The notes beneath the pieces were generated by a model that saw nothing but the letters and a program-made list of their open reading frames with translations, searched no databases and was not told the origin of the DNA. DNA of 64,000 bases, taken from NCBI GenBank assembly GCA_024803745.1, contig JANJXV010000017.1, forward strand, positions 765,001-829,000, given 5' to 3'. Each line of letters starts with the position of its first letter. Position 1 is the stretch's first letter. This document shows, in pieces, positions 9,535 through 24,500 of the stretch. The position numbers were made by a program, and so were the translations under genes. The DNA comes from Megascapheus bottae. Taxonomy: Eukaryota; Chordata; Mammalia; Rodentia; Geomyidae.

Positions 9535-12500
9535 CTAAACCACAGAAGGAAAAAAAAAGGCGGGTGTCAGTTTTCATAGCATCAACCATAAAAATACAAC
9601 AGTATTCCACTGATTTGAATTCTAGAACTGATAATTAACCTTTACAAATTAGTATGTTCAATGGGGACACCATTGAATTAAGCTCACTCTCAAGTGTTCC
9701 AGGTGATACGTGTCTGTTAAATGGATGTGGAAATCCTATCATGTCACAGAACTATTAAAAGTGAAAAAAAATCACATATTTAAAAAAGTTGTAAACCAAA
9801 AGCTACCAGATCTTGTTCTTGGCCCTACACTACAGGTGGCTTATGAAAGCTTACAGATCAGTTATGTCAGTGGGAATAAAGTTAAGATTTCAGTATATTT
9901 TCATTTAAAAATAGGATATTATGTACATATTTGTTATTGTTGGCTATGTGGCTCTAGGTCCTGGAGGCTGTCCTTACCGCCCTACCCTGTAAGCCATATT
10001 GCTACTTCTGATTTTCGGTGGTTAACTGGGGATAAGAGTCTCTCGGACTTCGGTGCCTGGCTGGCTTTGAACTGTGATCTTCAAATCTCAGCCTCCTGAG
10101 TAGCTAGGATTACAGGCATGAGCCACTGCACCCAGCAAAAATACTATATTACTAAAAAAAAAATCGAAACCATCTATAAAAGGGTCTACGAAAGTAAAGT
10201 TTTTAAGGAACTTTTGAGTCAACATTCAGAGGCTTTTATGGTTAAAGTAGCTTAAATATCAGTTGCAAATTTTACTAGAAAATACATAGAATAGCAAATG
10301 TAAATTCTGCTGTGGTCACAATATTGGTCAAATAAAAAGTGATAAAAGTGTTCATGATAAAGGGCTTCATACATAGACAATGACTTAGAATAAAGATTGC
10401 TGAAAATTAGCTACTGTTAGTTTAGCTACAGCCAGCACATTGAATATGGGTGTGTTTCCTCTGCACTTCCAGTGCAACAAGGATGGCTAAGTAAATAACT
10501 GCAGCTTGATTTTAGAAGAAAGAAAGCAGAACTATAAAATAAAATAGTATGGTTTTACTTTGTTTGCTTGTTTCCACAGGGGTGGAGAGAACTGGATATA
10601 ATAATGTTTAGCTCTGGTGTGGGTCAGGGAAAACAGTGATCTAATCAAAACAAGTAGTTCTACTAAAGAATAAATTTGTACTCCCCACTATCAATGGAAA
10701 TGTTCTGTTAGATTTATCATCCAAAGCATAAGATGTGTTGTTAACCAGCTAAAAAGGAACAGAAAGGTGAACCATGTGTTTTTTGTAAGAGCTTTTCTTT
10801 TAATCTTTGTAATGCTCCGAAACAGCTTGGCCATCTTTCATCTCTACCATCCACATAGAATACACACACACATACACACACACACACACTCCACTATATT
10901 TTACATGTAACTGACCTCAGAAAACTCAAGGATGAATGAACTGTCACTTAAGCCATGCTTTCTCAACACAGTATTCCTTTGCCTAACTCATATGTAACTA
11001 ACTCTCTAAAAACTGAAAGGAAGTCTGAATTCAAATTTACCTAATGTATAACTTTAAATATTCCTCAGAAGAACTATTTATAAAAGAATTCTCTGGTGTT
11101 TTCTTTAAAACGTGAAGTATAGTAACAATTACTTTTTTTAAAAGTCATGTTTCATTTTATTCAATTCTTGAGTAAATGATAGGACATTCAAATTCATGGT
11201 ACACAATTTTTAGAAATAAACCTACTATGTAGTACTATGTGCAAATGCCCTGATTATTCTCCAGGGTATAAAAAAATAGCTTTGTCAAGTATCCACTTCC
11301 AGAAAACACAAAATACAGAAAGTTCAGTCAGTCAAGCAGTAAAATATAAGTCAAATCAATGAAAATCTTTGTTTGGTTGAAAGATAGAAGGGGGATGCAC
11401 CTTGCTTATCTCAGCTATCTTTTTTAGGAAAAGAAAAGTGTACAAAAATTCAAACAACTTAAATGAATCACAGTTACTGTTTTGGAAACAACTTGAAAAG
11501 CTACATCTTTGTCTTTGGTATCTTCTATAGCACTGAAATGAAACAATTGCTTTTGGCATTTCTTTTTAAAAACATACAAAGCAGTTGTGGTAAAAGGTCA
11601 ACTAGAACAAACTTAACACCTCAGTCTTACACACATAAGCAACACTTGGCTGAGGAAAGCCACAAGGGGAAAAGAATACAGTATTGAAGAAAAAACACAT
11701 CAGCAACACCTTTATGTGTGAAGTTGACCAGCATGAGACTAGAGCAGAGAATGGGAGGGCTGTGAACATACTATATGCACACTTGCACTAATGAAAACAC
11801 ATTTGATGAGATTTTGATAAGAGCTAGTTGCTCTTTGAACAGTTTGACTTGCCTTTCTTGATTCCAGTTGGGGTTTTCAATTTTCTTAGTATCTCAGCTT
11901 GTACTTGAGTCACCAGATGTAAATTAGACATTTCTTTCTTCAATTCCCAGTATGTATGTTGCATATTATCACTACAATAAAATGTTTTGTTTTAAAAAAG
12001 TTAATGCTTATCCTTTTAAGGATAAACTGGAGAATTTTAAAATAGAAATAAGCAAATTTGTATTACTACTTTTTTCAAGACTGTTTCCATTTTTTTTGTT
12101 TTTTTCATATATTTCTTATTGTAATTAATAGAAGGGTTACATTATATTCGCCAGATACAAGGTGCATTAATTCACATACCTTGATACTTTTTCTCATGTC
12201 TTGGTCCCCATTTCCCTCCCCCCCACCCCCATCCCTCATCTTGTTTTCCCCCCTTCCCTATTCAATTTCAAATAACCAAACACAAATATACCCAATATGT
12301 CAGATAACAAAGTGAGATACTGTAACAATATGAGATAACCAAGGGACAGCAAAAGAGATGAGAGATAACATAGTACATTAAGGACAACAATCATTATATG
12401 GCTTTTGTTTCTATATCCTAGAGGTCCTTTCATTTAGCATCATTCTGTTGAAGTTTTTTTCATGATGATGTAAACAACTGAAAGATAGGATGGGTAAATG

Positions 12501-15500
12501 AAAAGGCCTAAGAACATTGTCCTGATTTCAAGCACTTAACTACTTTAAACAGGTTATAGTGACTATATTATTACTGCTTAGATTCTTACAGGGCTCTTCT
12601 CAGAATCAAGACTACAGTCTGTAATGTACAATGGTGTCACTATAATTACTAAGCAGAAAGGAATATGTTCTTTCTTTGTAAATCTGATCAACAATAAAAT
12701 TACACTCATTCAGGTATGGATATAAAATTCTCAATTTATCTTTTAGATTATTTTTATATTGTGAAATGAAATGATGTTATCAGTTTGCTGAATATATATA
12801 CCAAGTCTACATTAAAATAAAATTTAGGTTTCATACATTACATTCTTTATGTTTGACTGGGCTGTCTCATATTGTTGGTTCTAAACAATGTGATATGACA
12901 GACAGCACAAGACAGGGAGAGCCAGATGATTTCTTCATAAGGAGAAAGATGCTACAGCTACAGGGATTACATTAAATGAAATGAAAACCTCAAAGATACA
13001 CCTCTCATTTTTAAAATTAAAAACATTTTACCTCACCAAGAATTCTAAGTTATTTCTGTGCTTTTAAAGGTTTTATTTTGTAAAAGTATTCTTACATTCA
13101 TGGTTTTCTTATGTTCTTAATTGCCAACTAAATGAATCTTCAACACAAATAAAATAACTGATTATAGAACACTACCTATCAAGAGAATTTTAGTAGTATA
13201 GAAACCAAAGTAAACAAGTATGCCACGTTCATGCTCTTTTATTTTATTTTATTTTTTTACATTCCGGAGATTGAACCCAGGGCTTTGAGCATGCTAGGTA
13301 AAAAGCAGTGCCTTGCCACTGAGAATCATGTTTCCAGCCTTTCAATGTTTAAAAAAAATTTTAGTTTATTGTAAATGTGATATACGGAAGGATTATAGTT
13401 ACATAAATAAGGCAATAGTACATTTCTTTTTGAACAGTGTTGCCCCCTCCCTCATTTTCTACCCTCCTCCCTCCCCAAGTTGTAAAATTCATTTCCAACA
13501 TAGTGGCTAGTTAGTATCACTGTTGCATTGCTTCACCCTTTGTCCTACATTTCTGTGATTTCCCCCTTCTAGTCTCCAAATCAGATAAACATATACAAAA
13601 GGTACAGAAATAAAAAAATCAATGACAATGCAGAATATACCCAAAGGGGTGTATGTGGGGGGAACAACTGCAACCAGTACAATAAGAAAACCCTCTTGCT
13701 TCCAATTCTTAAAGAGTTTATTCCCATAAGCATCATTCATATTTTCAGATCCACATTGCTATTGAGATACTGTGATCCTATGCTAAGAATATCACAGATA
13801 GGGGCCAGGAGTTTGGCCTAGTGGTAGTGCTTGCCTAGCATGCATGAAGCCCCGGGTTTGATTCCTTGGTATCACATACACAGAAAGAGCAGGAAGTGGT
13901 GCTGTGGCTCAAGTGGTAGAGAAAGCCCAAGGACAGTGAGGGTCTGAGTTCAAATCTCAAGATTGGCAAATAAAGAAAAAGAAAATAGTGGACAAACTGT
14001 TTTACAAATGAAGGAAAACATGGAGTCTATGTTTCTTTGGGTCTGGCTTACTTCACTTAATACCACTTTTTCCAAGTCTTTCCATTTCCTTACAAATGGG
14101 GCGATGTCATTCTGATGGAAGCGTAGAATTCCATTGTGTACATACACTATATTTTCTTGATCCAGTCATCTATGGAGGGGCGTCTGGATTGATTCCATAT
14201 CTTAGCTATGGTAATAATGCTGCAATGAACATAGTTGAGCTGGTTGCTTTAGTATCACCTTGTTTGTGGTCATTTGCGTAGATGTCCTTCAAATTTTTAT
14301 CCAGCTATAAATAAAAACTTAAAATTTCAAAGGGATAGCTCTTGCATGTCGAAATCTAATATAGTCACTATAGAAGCGATAGTGCATTTAAAAACAAATA
14401 CTATGAATTACTTACGATTAAATTTCACCTACTTTTGTCAAAGTACTCCTACTCAGATTTTAATTCTTTAATGTAGCAGCACAATAATGCTTTAGAGGAA
14501 AAATCTGCTTGTGTAAGAATTATATATGTCATTAGTGGGCCAGGAGTTTGGCCTAGTAGTAGAGTGCTTGCCTAGCATGCATGAAGACCTGGGTTCAATT
14601 CCTTGGTACCACATACACAGAAAAAGCTATGGCTCAAGTGGTAGAGTGCTAGCCTCGAGGAAAAGCCCAAGGAAAGTGGTCAGGCCCTGAGTTCAAAACC
14701 CAGGACTGGCAAAAAAAAAGTCACTAGTTAATATTTTGTATATTAGAAATTACAGAGCTTTTGCAGGAGTTTGACAGGTGTGAAATAATTCACAGAAATC
14801 AGGTAACCATATCTACCTAACATACCAGGTGATTGTTAAATGAATATTTCACATCTGCTTTACTGTAAAGAATTTTGTTGGTTCTTTGGTACAATTCTAG
14901 GCATGCTTCCCACGAAAGTGAGTACAAATTCTGTACATGTGCTAATTCCTATATATGCTTTGTGCATGATACAAATAATGCAATTTAGGAACAGTTTTTT
15001 ATTGGCAATTTTGAGATGGCAAATTAGTACCTGTATTGTAGAAAATAAAATATCCCAAGACTGTGTATGGAATACCCCAATTGTGTCTGGATAATGAAAT
15101 GTTAAGACTACCTAGTCATTTAAAATACCTAAGCTAAGAGAAACAATTGTAAATGTGTTTAGAAAACAGTAACCTAAAATTTTCAATCCAGTTTAATGGC
15201 AACTGCTCAAAAAATTAGATTAAGTTGAAAAAAAAAGTCACTGATATTGACATAAAGTCTGTCTTCTATCCTTAATGTCATATAAACTGAATAAAAAACT
15301 AACAAATATTACAAAGTATAAGTTCTCCCTCTTGTGGATAATAAAGTAACTGTAGTTAGGGCTGCCAGCTATATAGATTCAAGGACTATGCTATCCCAAG
15401 TATGTAAAAAAGTTTCTCAAATTGAATCTATTTGGACAAAATATTGCTACCATTAATTGAGATTTTTAAAGGTAAGTTGTCATAAAATTTTTAGTGAGGT

Positions 15501-18500
15501 TCACCAAAACTCTGGTGAGTTAGTGTTTTATCCAAGTATTTTTGGGACTGAATAGACTATTACTTCATGCTAGCTTACTAACGAGGATTGTGAACTTAAA
15601 CTATTGCTTGAAGAACACCAGCAAAATCTATTTACATAAACACTAGAATACTGAAACTTAAAACTGTAACTGTAGCTGCACATTTGTTATATGTTAGGCA
15701 CTTCATCCACATTCTCTCAAGTAGGTCAACTATGTAGACAGTTTTACACTTTATGTAGACCTTGTAGTAGTGTACAAGGTTTTTTTTTTTTTTTTGCCAG
15801 TCCTGGGCTTGAGCTCAGGGCCTGAGCACTGTCCTTGGACTTTCTCAAGGCTAGAGCTCTACCACTTGAGCCTCAGCACCACTTCCGGCTTTTTCCTATG
15901 TATGTGGTACCGAGGAATCGAACCCGGGTCTTCATGCATGCTAGGCAAGCACTTTAACCACTAGGCCAAACTCCCGGCCACAAGGTTGTTTTTTAAAGGG
16001 GGCTTTTCCCTGTCCTGTCTAATGACTGATCACTCTCAGGATCATTTTTAGGAAAGTTTTCCTATTGTTATTGTCATTGTCCAAGCACCTAGGAGTATGT
16101 AGACTACCAACAACACAAGCTTCTCAGTCCTCCAGGGTAAAATTTCCCACCTCTAATTTAAATATTATGAAACTTGCTTCTCTGCATCTCCAATTAACCA
16201 CTTAAAACCCAAAAGTGGAATTGTGACTCAAAATAGTAGAGTGTTAGCCAAAGAACAAAAGAATACAGAGACAGCACCTAGGCCCTGAGTTCAAACCTCA
16301 TGACTGTCAAAAAAAAAAAAAAAAAAAAAAGGAAGGATGATTTATGTTAAGGAAACAATTTAGTATTACCTTTTTGCCTGGCATGTGTTAGAGATTTTTT
16401 TTTTAAAAAGGGAATTTTCCAAACAATTTTTTAAAATACCTTCACCTTTAGTTAGTAGTTTTATGGAAATACTACCATGTACACTTTTCTTCTTAATACA
16501 GTAAACTTTATTATCTGAACTGTTGCATTTAAAAATGGATGAGGGCTAGATTGGTGGCTCAAGCCTGCAGTTCTTCCCACGTGAGAGGTGGAGATATGAG
16601 AATCAGTTTGAGGCCAACTGGAGCAAAAAGTTTATTCGCTCTCAATCTATGGTTGAGCTTAGTGGTATGTATGGGCCTGCCATCCCAGCTACATGGTAAG
16701 GAGAAAGGCAAAGACTACAGTCCAGGGTAGCCCAGGCATGAAATGAGACCCTACTTCTGGAAATAATTAATTTAAAAAGGGCTGGGAAAGTGGCTCATGT
16801 GGTAGAGGTGTGAAGCCCTGAATTCAAACCCAAGTACAAAAAAGCAAAAACAAAACTAACCAAAAAACAATACACCAAAAGAGATCAGATAACTTAAAAA
16901 GATTACTAAAATATAGGACTACAAACTGAAAATATGTATATGACGGGATGAAGGAAAAACACAATTTGGATCGAAGCTAACGTCAAAATGTACATATGAT
17001 ATTTATCCAAGATAGGCTACAAATTTGGATACCTACTAAGGAAGTTAACCTAATCAGTTTTGCAGTTCGCACTGTTCACAGGTGATAAATAGAATCAATT
17101 TGTAAGAATTCACAAGTGTACTTATGCACCAAGTGAGTATCCATCAAACAACAAGCTTTATTTCAACAGCGCAACCTAATACCAAACCCTCTGTAATAGT
17201 TTTAGCACAAACTAACTATTAAACTGAATTTAAAGCAATTCTTTATAAAACTGTTCTCTCTTGTCATCCTATGCCTTCAAAGATATTTTTTCCAGGCAAG
17301 TAACTTTTCAAGATACTTTCAGTAGAAACAACCTACATTATGTAATCTCCCATCAATGGAAGCCCATTCCTACTTTATACCAGGCATAGCTAATATACTA
17401 TACAGCCCTTGCATTTCATCCATGGATTCTAGTATCTCAATTCCCTCATTCTTTACCAAAATGACTTGAACTGGCATATAGAAATGACAAGTAAAAGTAA
17501 GGGAAACCTGAAATTGATAGGAGAAAAGATCATTTTAACCAAGATTGCCTTTAAGGAAATGTACTAAATGTATTTTGAGGTCACGATTGCAAGTTAAAAC
17601 AGCAAGAAAATGGTTGCAACAGAGACTAAGGCCAGGCTAAATAGTTACGGTTGCTGTTTTATAGAAGATGTTTGCTGGGGACCAGGAGTGTAGCCTACTA
17701 GTAGAGTGCTTGACAAGCATGCACAAAGCTCTGGGTTCAATTCTTTGGTACCACCTATCCAAAAAAGCCGGAAGTGGTGTATTGTAGCTCAAGCAGTAGA
17801 GTAATAGCTTTGAGAAAGCTCAAGGACAGAGCCCAGGCCCTGAGTTCAGCCCCAGAACTGGGGAGGTGGGGAGGGGTTGGTTGCTGGACCCGATTTAAAA
17901 AGAGTAGCTCAAATTGTTCCTCAAGTTGTTTTCCCTAATTCACTGTTTTTCTTAAGCAGGTTTTTGGTAAAAGTAGGTATCTAAGGCAATTTACACATGA
18001 ACTCTGACTGCTAAAAAGGAAAAGTTCTCAAATTTCATCGTGTGTCAAAGAATAAGATTACAAAGTTTGTCTTAAAGAAAAAGGATATTAGTGTAAATGG
18101 AACTATATAACTCTCCATGTATAAAAGTTTTATGTTATAAAAAACTTCCATGTGGTTAATTTTTAAAATTAAAATGTAACATTTTTTAGAAAATTTGAGA
18201 ACAAAATGTATGCTTTTCCACTAGTGTATGTATGTAACTATTGCTTACTTATTAAACTTATTATGATCAAAGATTAATAATCAATATCCAAATACTACCT
18301 ACTTTGTTTTGAAAGTTAATCATAATAGCAATGTAGATAACTCACAGAACTGAACTGTTGAAGAAAGCATGTCTAGTTTTAATGCTGAAGAATGTACATA
18401 CCTGGAAATGCTTAGTCTTTGGAAATCTCTGTTCTTCTGATTGTCTTCCTGAGATGAATCCTGCATTTGTTTTAAAAATAAAGTTCAAAAACTGAAACAT

Positions 18501-21500
18501 TACCACAGTTATTTCAACTTTTACAAAATACACATCTATAATCATTTAGAATAAAACTGAATTTCATACTCAATTTTAATGAAGTACTGCCTTATCCCAA
18601 ATATTTCTAAATGACATTTAACAGCACTGATATTTTACTTTCTCTATAAATGGCTCTAATGTAAAAGAACTTGTAAAATGCATAAGAATCTAGTTAAGAA
18701 TAACAAATTAACCTAACGCCTATATTTAAAAAAATGTAACATTTACTATGTTCATGGGATGAATTCCATGAAAATAATTATGAAATTTTTTGATACCAGT
18801 TTTTGTATTAAAACAAAAAAAAGTGAATCAGTTTACTGCTATTAAAAATCATCATGAATTATTTCCTCCTCCAAATGTAAAAGCAGACTTCACAAAACAT
18901 TAGGATTTCAACTTGCAATGTTTAATAAGTTATCCTTAATACGCTTCCATTTTTTTGTTCATATCTCTATTAATTGTGGCAAGGACTTAATCGTACTTAT
19001 ATACATTTAAGTTTCAGTAGTTTAGATTGTAGGTATAACAGAAATAACCTTTAAAAGATGTGCATAATGAATTCAATATATAAGCTAATTCACACTTGTT
19101 CAGCTAAGATGAACACTATGGGAACTAATTCTGGTACTAAAGGCCAATATAAGCCAAGAAAACAATTTAATTTCACTTTTTTCCTTATATAATCCAAATT
19201 ATGTCATAACACTGTAAAGGTATTTTGCATTTGGAAAATTAAAACAGTAAAATCCTTTATATTGTAAAAGTTTAAGCAGTTAGGGTTCTACACTTTTACC
19301 ACCCCAACAAACTGCTCCTTTTCCCTAAAGAAAGGGAAACCAAACTGGCCCACTCATGAGCTGGGGATATTTACCACTAATAAGGAAGATATATTCTTGG
19401 GCATTTTCTACTTTTCATTTGAAATTAAAAAATATTACTCCTCTCAGACCACTTTTAGTTTCTCTGTGACTTTAATTTAAGAAGTATTTTCCTTGGGGGT
19501 ATGTGTAAGCAGGCATTATTTATTAGAAATTTCCCTCTTTTTTTTCAGTTTTTAATTTCAGGATTCATTTCAGCTTGTTTAACTTGTGCTCCACCACTTG
19601 AGCTATGCCTCCAGCCTGGCTTTTTGCTGATCCTTTCGGAGATGAAGTTTAAAGGACCTGCTCAGTCGGGCCTCTAATCACAACCCTTGAGATCCTCACC
19701 TCTTAAATGGCATGAGCCACCAGTGCTAAGGAAAGAAATGTTTATTTTTCATGAAAATTTTAGCATGGATTTGCTTTAGTATAACAAGATTGAAGTACAA
19801 AGAAACAAAAACACTTCTGTTCTTCATTCAGGAAATAGGAGTTAAAGACTCAGAAAAGTTTGTTTTTAAAGTAAAATTATTATTATTTTTTAAATTTGAG
19901 AGGGTGGATAGGAAAATCTTTTTCTAGCTACTGCCCAACAGTTTAGAAAAATCTAATGTAAATCAGCAATAAACATAAAGGGATTATTTAATTTGCAAAG
20001 ACTGTTCATGGCCAGTAATGGAGTTTTTTATGTTCTTAAGACAGCTGCTTCCTTGTGCAATATGAGTTGCACAAATAGTGCCATAGTTGCAAACTCATGA
20101 GAAACAAAGTTCAAGTTATACAGGCTCTTATATTATTGAACTCAAAACATTGAATAGTCAATAACACAGTGTGAATCTCTATAGTAACTAGAGACCAAAG
20201 ACTCCTTCTATACCAACTCCACTTTACTGAGCCAGTGTTTCTTTACACTTCTTTGCTTTAGATTTTCTCATTGGGATATTAGAGGATATACTTCTGAAAC
20301 TGAGCTTACTGATGCCAAACGCTGTGTTCACTGACATTAAAAAACAAAAGACACCATATTCCACATAGGATGGCATTACATACAGAAGATACAAAGAATG
20401 TACCATCTTAAAAAGCATCTGTAACTATAGCTATATAAATAAGTTTATTAAATTATTATAATATTATAATCTGGCTTCTCTCAGATTCCCACATCTGAGA
20501 GTATCTAACCAGAAAAACTTGTAAGACAGAACTGAAAAGTATATACTCTTTATCAGTCTTGATAAGTTATCAGGTCAATTCTTTACTTACTTGGTTCATT
20601 TCTTTATAGTAACTGAAATATTTTACTTCATAGTCTCTTATCACCATGAATAAACAGTAAAAGGTCATATCATTTTTCCCCTTTCAATATTCCTCCTTTA
20701 TATCATCTAGAATTATTACTTATTTATTATTATTATTGCCTGTACTGGGGCTTGAACTCAGGGCCTGAGCACTGTCCTTGTGCTTTCTCAAGGCTTGAGA
20801 TCTATCACTTACTACAGCACTACTTCCAGTTTTTTCCTGTGTATGTGGTACTGAGGACTCAAACTTGGGTCTTGCATACTAGGCAAGCACTCTATCATTA
20901 GGCCAAACTCCTTGCCCTTAAATGCTGGTTCTGGGCCTTGAGTTCAGGGCCTAGAGCTTTCACTCAGCTTTTAGCTCACTACTGGCACTTTACTACTTAA
21001 GCTATGCCTCCAGTCTGGTATTTTTACTCATGAATTTAAGATAGAATCTTGAGGATTTTTCTACGCAGGCTGGTTTCAAACCTTGATCCTCCATGTCTCA
21101 ACTTTCTAAATAGCTAGGAGGCTTAGTGCTAATAGCTTGAGCCAGTGTTATGCAGCTCAGAATTAATTTATCACTACTGACCAATGCTATTAAGTGAGAT
21201 AATGGCAAGCTTTGTCTACCAATACAAGTGCCCTTCCAAGAGCTGGTTGCTTATGGCAGATTTAAACTAAAGCAAAGTTATTCCTTAGCACCACCTAGTG
21301 GAAAAGAGTAAAACTACCCAAAACATCCAACAGATACGTGTAAGATTACTCTAATGGAAAGTGTTTTTATTTTTTGTAAAATTACTTACATGAGAACACT
21401 ATGTGCTGCGTTACATACACAAATTTAATCTTTATGAAAAAAATGCTTTAATGTCCACAGAAAGTTCTCTAAAATGCCCAATGATGTGCCTAATGTTGCA

Positions 21501-24500
21501 GTTAAAAAAACAAAACAACTGTGAGCCACATATCCATGAGTTCATGATAATGCTTCCTACTCTACACTGAATGTCCATGAATGGTGCATAAAAGCTGAAA
21601 AATCAACTGTTTCCAAATAGAATGTGCATACTGACAAATTATCTAGAGCTTCATAGTGTAAATCTTGCAATCGCCTATTTTTAAAGAGGCCCATTGGTGA
21701 CTATGGCAACTGGGCTTATGGAACGAGATGCAGGAAGTATCGGAAAGAATGGTGCTGTGTGTCTGACCTCAAGTTCAAAGCTGGGAAAATCAACTTTTGA
21801 TATCAAATAAGAAAAACAAGCAAACAAACATGTGGCTATATAACAAATTAACAATCATTTTTATAGCATTTCCCCTTATCAAACCCACACAGGGACTCTC
21901 TAGCAAGTTCTCACTGCTGAATGCAAATGGAGTCATGTGGTTCATGTAAACAGTTTATTCTTATCAAATGGACCCCTCTGAGAAATACAAGCTCAGGATA
22001 TTTGGGGTTCAGGTACAAAGTCCTAGTTGGCAGTCAGAAAATATGGGAAGCTGTTCTTCTTTTACATGGAAGCATCCCACAGGAATGTGGAATATTGTAA
22101 TGGTTGAGCTGGGATAACTGTTTATACTTGTTCAAAATACATAAATACTCAGAAATTATTTTTGTACTAGACTACAAAGTTTTTCAATTTCTTTGAACAG
22201 CTATTTCAAATCCTCCATTTGTAGCAGTGCTCTCATACTTTCCTGCTTCGGTATATTTTATTTTTTATCATAGGACATTACCATGATTTTCACATCTATG
22301 CTCAAGCTTAGATAGAACCAAATGTAAAGTATTAGTAAACAGACTCTTGTTAAGGACCTGAGAAGCATCCTGTATTTTAAGACAATGACTTTAAGATAAC
22401 CAACAGCAGCTTGTCAGACTTGGGATTTTGTAGATTCTTAAACTGTTAGCTGTTAAAGCTGCTCCTGAAGTATAGGTCTTTAATGTCTAATTAGTCCTAC
22501 TACTAAGTTATATAAAATGAGAAATTTAAAACCTCAGAATTCTTTAAACTGGATAGGATTTAAAAAAAAGGGGAGTGGAGGAAAAGGAAACTGAAGGAAA
22601 GAAAGTTTGAAAGATACCATAGCAAAGATATGGAACCAACCTAGATGTCCCTCAGTTGATGAGTGGATCAACAAGATGTGGTATTTGTACACAGTGGAAT
22701 TCTATTCTGCTGTCAGAAAGAATGACATTGCCCCATTTGTTAGGAAATGGAAAGACTTAGAAAAGATCATTATTAAGTGAAGTAAGCCAGACTCAAAGGA
22801 ACTTAGGTTCAATGGTTTCCCTCATTTGTCATAATCAGTAGAATCCGTGGGCTCTCCTAGCAGAGATTTGCAATAGAGCAAAACCTTCATACAAAAGGCC
22901 ATATAGTAGGATGCTAAATGAAAGGATCTCTAGGATATAGAAACATAAGCCATATAATGAATGATTGTTGTTCTTAAGGTACTATGTTATCTCTCATCTC
23001 TTTTTCTGTCCCTTGGTTATCTCATATTGTTACAGTATCTCACTTTGTTACCTGATATATCGGATATATTTGTATTTGGTTATTTGAAATTGGATAGGGA
23101 AGGGGGGAAAACAAGATGAGGGGTGGGGGTGGGGAGGAGGGAAATGGGGACCAAGACATGTGAGACCAAGGGTATCAATGTATGGGAATTAATGCACCAT
23201 CTATCTGGCAAATATCATGTAACCCTTCTATTAATTACAATAAAAAATATATGAAAAAAGAAAGTCTGAAAGAACCATCATAATAATCTAACAAGCACAT
23301 GTGCATGTGCCACTTCTGGCTTTTTTTTAGTGGTTAATTAGAGATAAATGTCTCATGGACTTTTCTGCCTACGGTAGCTTTGAACCTTGATCCTTATCTC
23401 AGCCACCTGAGGAACGAAGAAGTATTAGTCTAATAAGCCTTTTAAAAATTAGTCTTTTAAATTACATACTTTTTTTGATGTCAGGCTAAGTGTCAAGTTT
23501 ATAACAAATGATTAAAGGGGAAGATCAAATGACTTTTTTTTAATCTTTCAGGGAATGAGACCATTTCCTTTCTGAGTTGTTGTAATTGTTTTAAGATCCT
23601 ACATATTTAAAAGAAAGCTGGGCGAAATGGCTCACGCCTGTAATCCTAGCTACTCAGGAGGCTGAGATCTGAGGATCAAGCTTCAAAGCCAGCCCAGGCA
23701 TAAAAGGACCTGAGACTCTTATCTCCAATTAACCTCTAGAAAATGGGAAGTGGGGCTTGGCAGAGCAATAGTCTTGAGCTAAAGAGTTCAGAGATAGTGT
23801 CCAGGCCCAGGGGTAGCCTTGAGCTGAGGAGCTCAGGACAGGGCCCAGGCCTAGTTCAAGCTCCATGACCCACTAAATTAATTAATTAATTAATTAATTA
23901 ATTAAAAGAACAATGAGCCAGGTGCAGTGGCTCACGCCTGAACTCCTAGCTACCCAGGAGGCTGAGATCTGAGGGTCATGGTTCAAAGCCAGCCCAGGCA
24001 CTAAAATGTCTGTGTGACTCCAAGTAATCACCAGAAAACCAGAGGTGGCACTGTGCTTAGGGGAGAGGACAGAAGCCTTGAGCTGAAGAGCTCAAGGACA
24101 GTTCCCAGGTCCAGAGTTCAAGTCCCATGACCAACAAAAAAAAAGAATAATGAACTGAATAATTTTGTATTACCGTTTGTTTGGCTTTCTGTAGCTCTAG
24201 TTTGAGATTGTTACATTCTCTCCTCATCAATTCCAGCTCTTGTTCCAAACTATGTATCTTCAGATCACAGCTCAATTTTTCTACCTCCCAGTTTGCTGAA
24301 GGTGGATTTAAATTTCTCATCACTACAAAAGGATGGACATCAAAATCATTATCTGCCTTGTATAGTGATTACAATTCTAGAAAGGTTAAAAATGCTGGCA
24401 AAATGTAGATAAGAGGAAAAAAGAATATAAAACATGTATAACCACTAAGAGTTTTGAAAAAAGAAACAATATTTTCAAAGACCTATGTCAATAAGCATAA

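Noticed and set aside
15770..15964. Repeated short open frames with peptide GLSSGPEHCPWTFSRLELY at many sites
   Set aside because: They are antisense translations of IDL SINEs. The recurrence reflects the repeat, not a gene family.
24057..24323. 88-codon frame taken at face value as one exon
   Set aside because: Only the part above 24174 is AZI2. The rest lies beyond a GTAATA donor and is antisense SINE.
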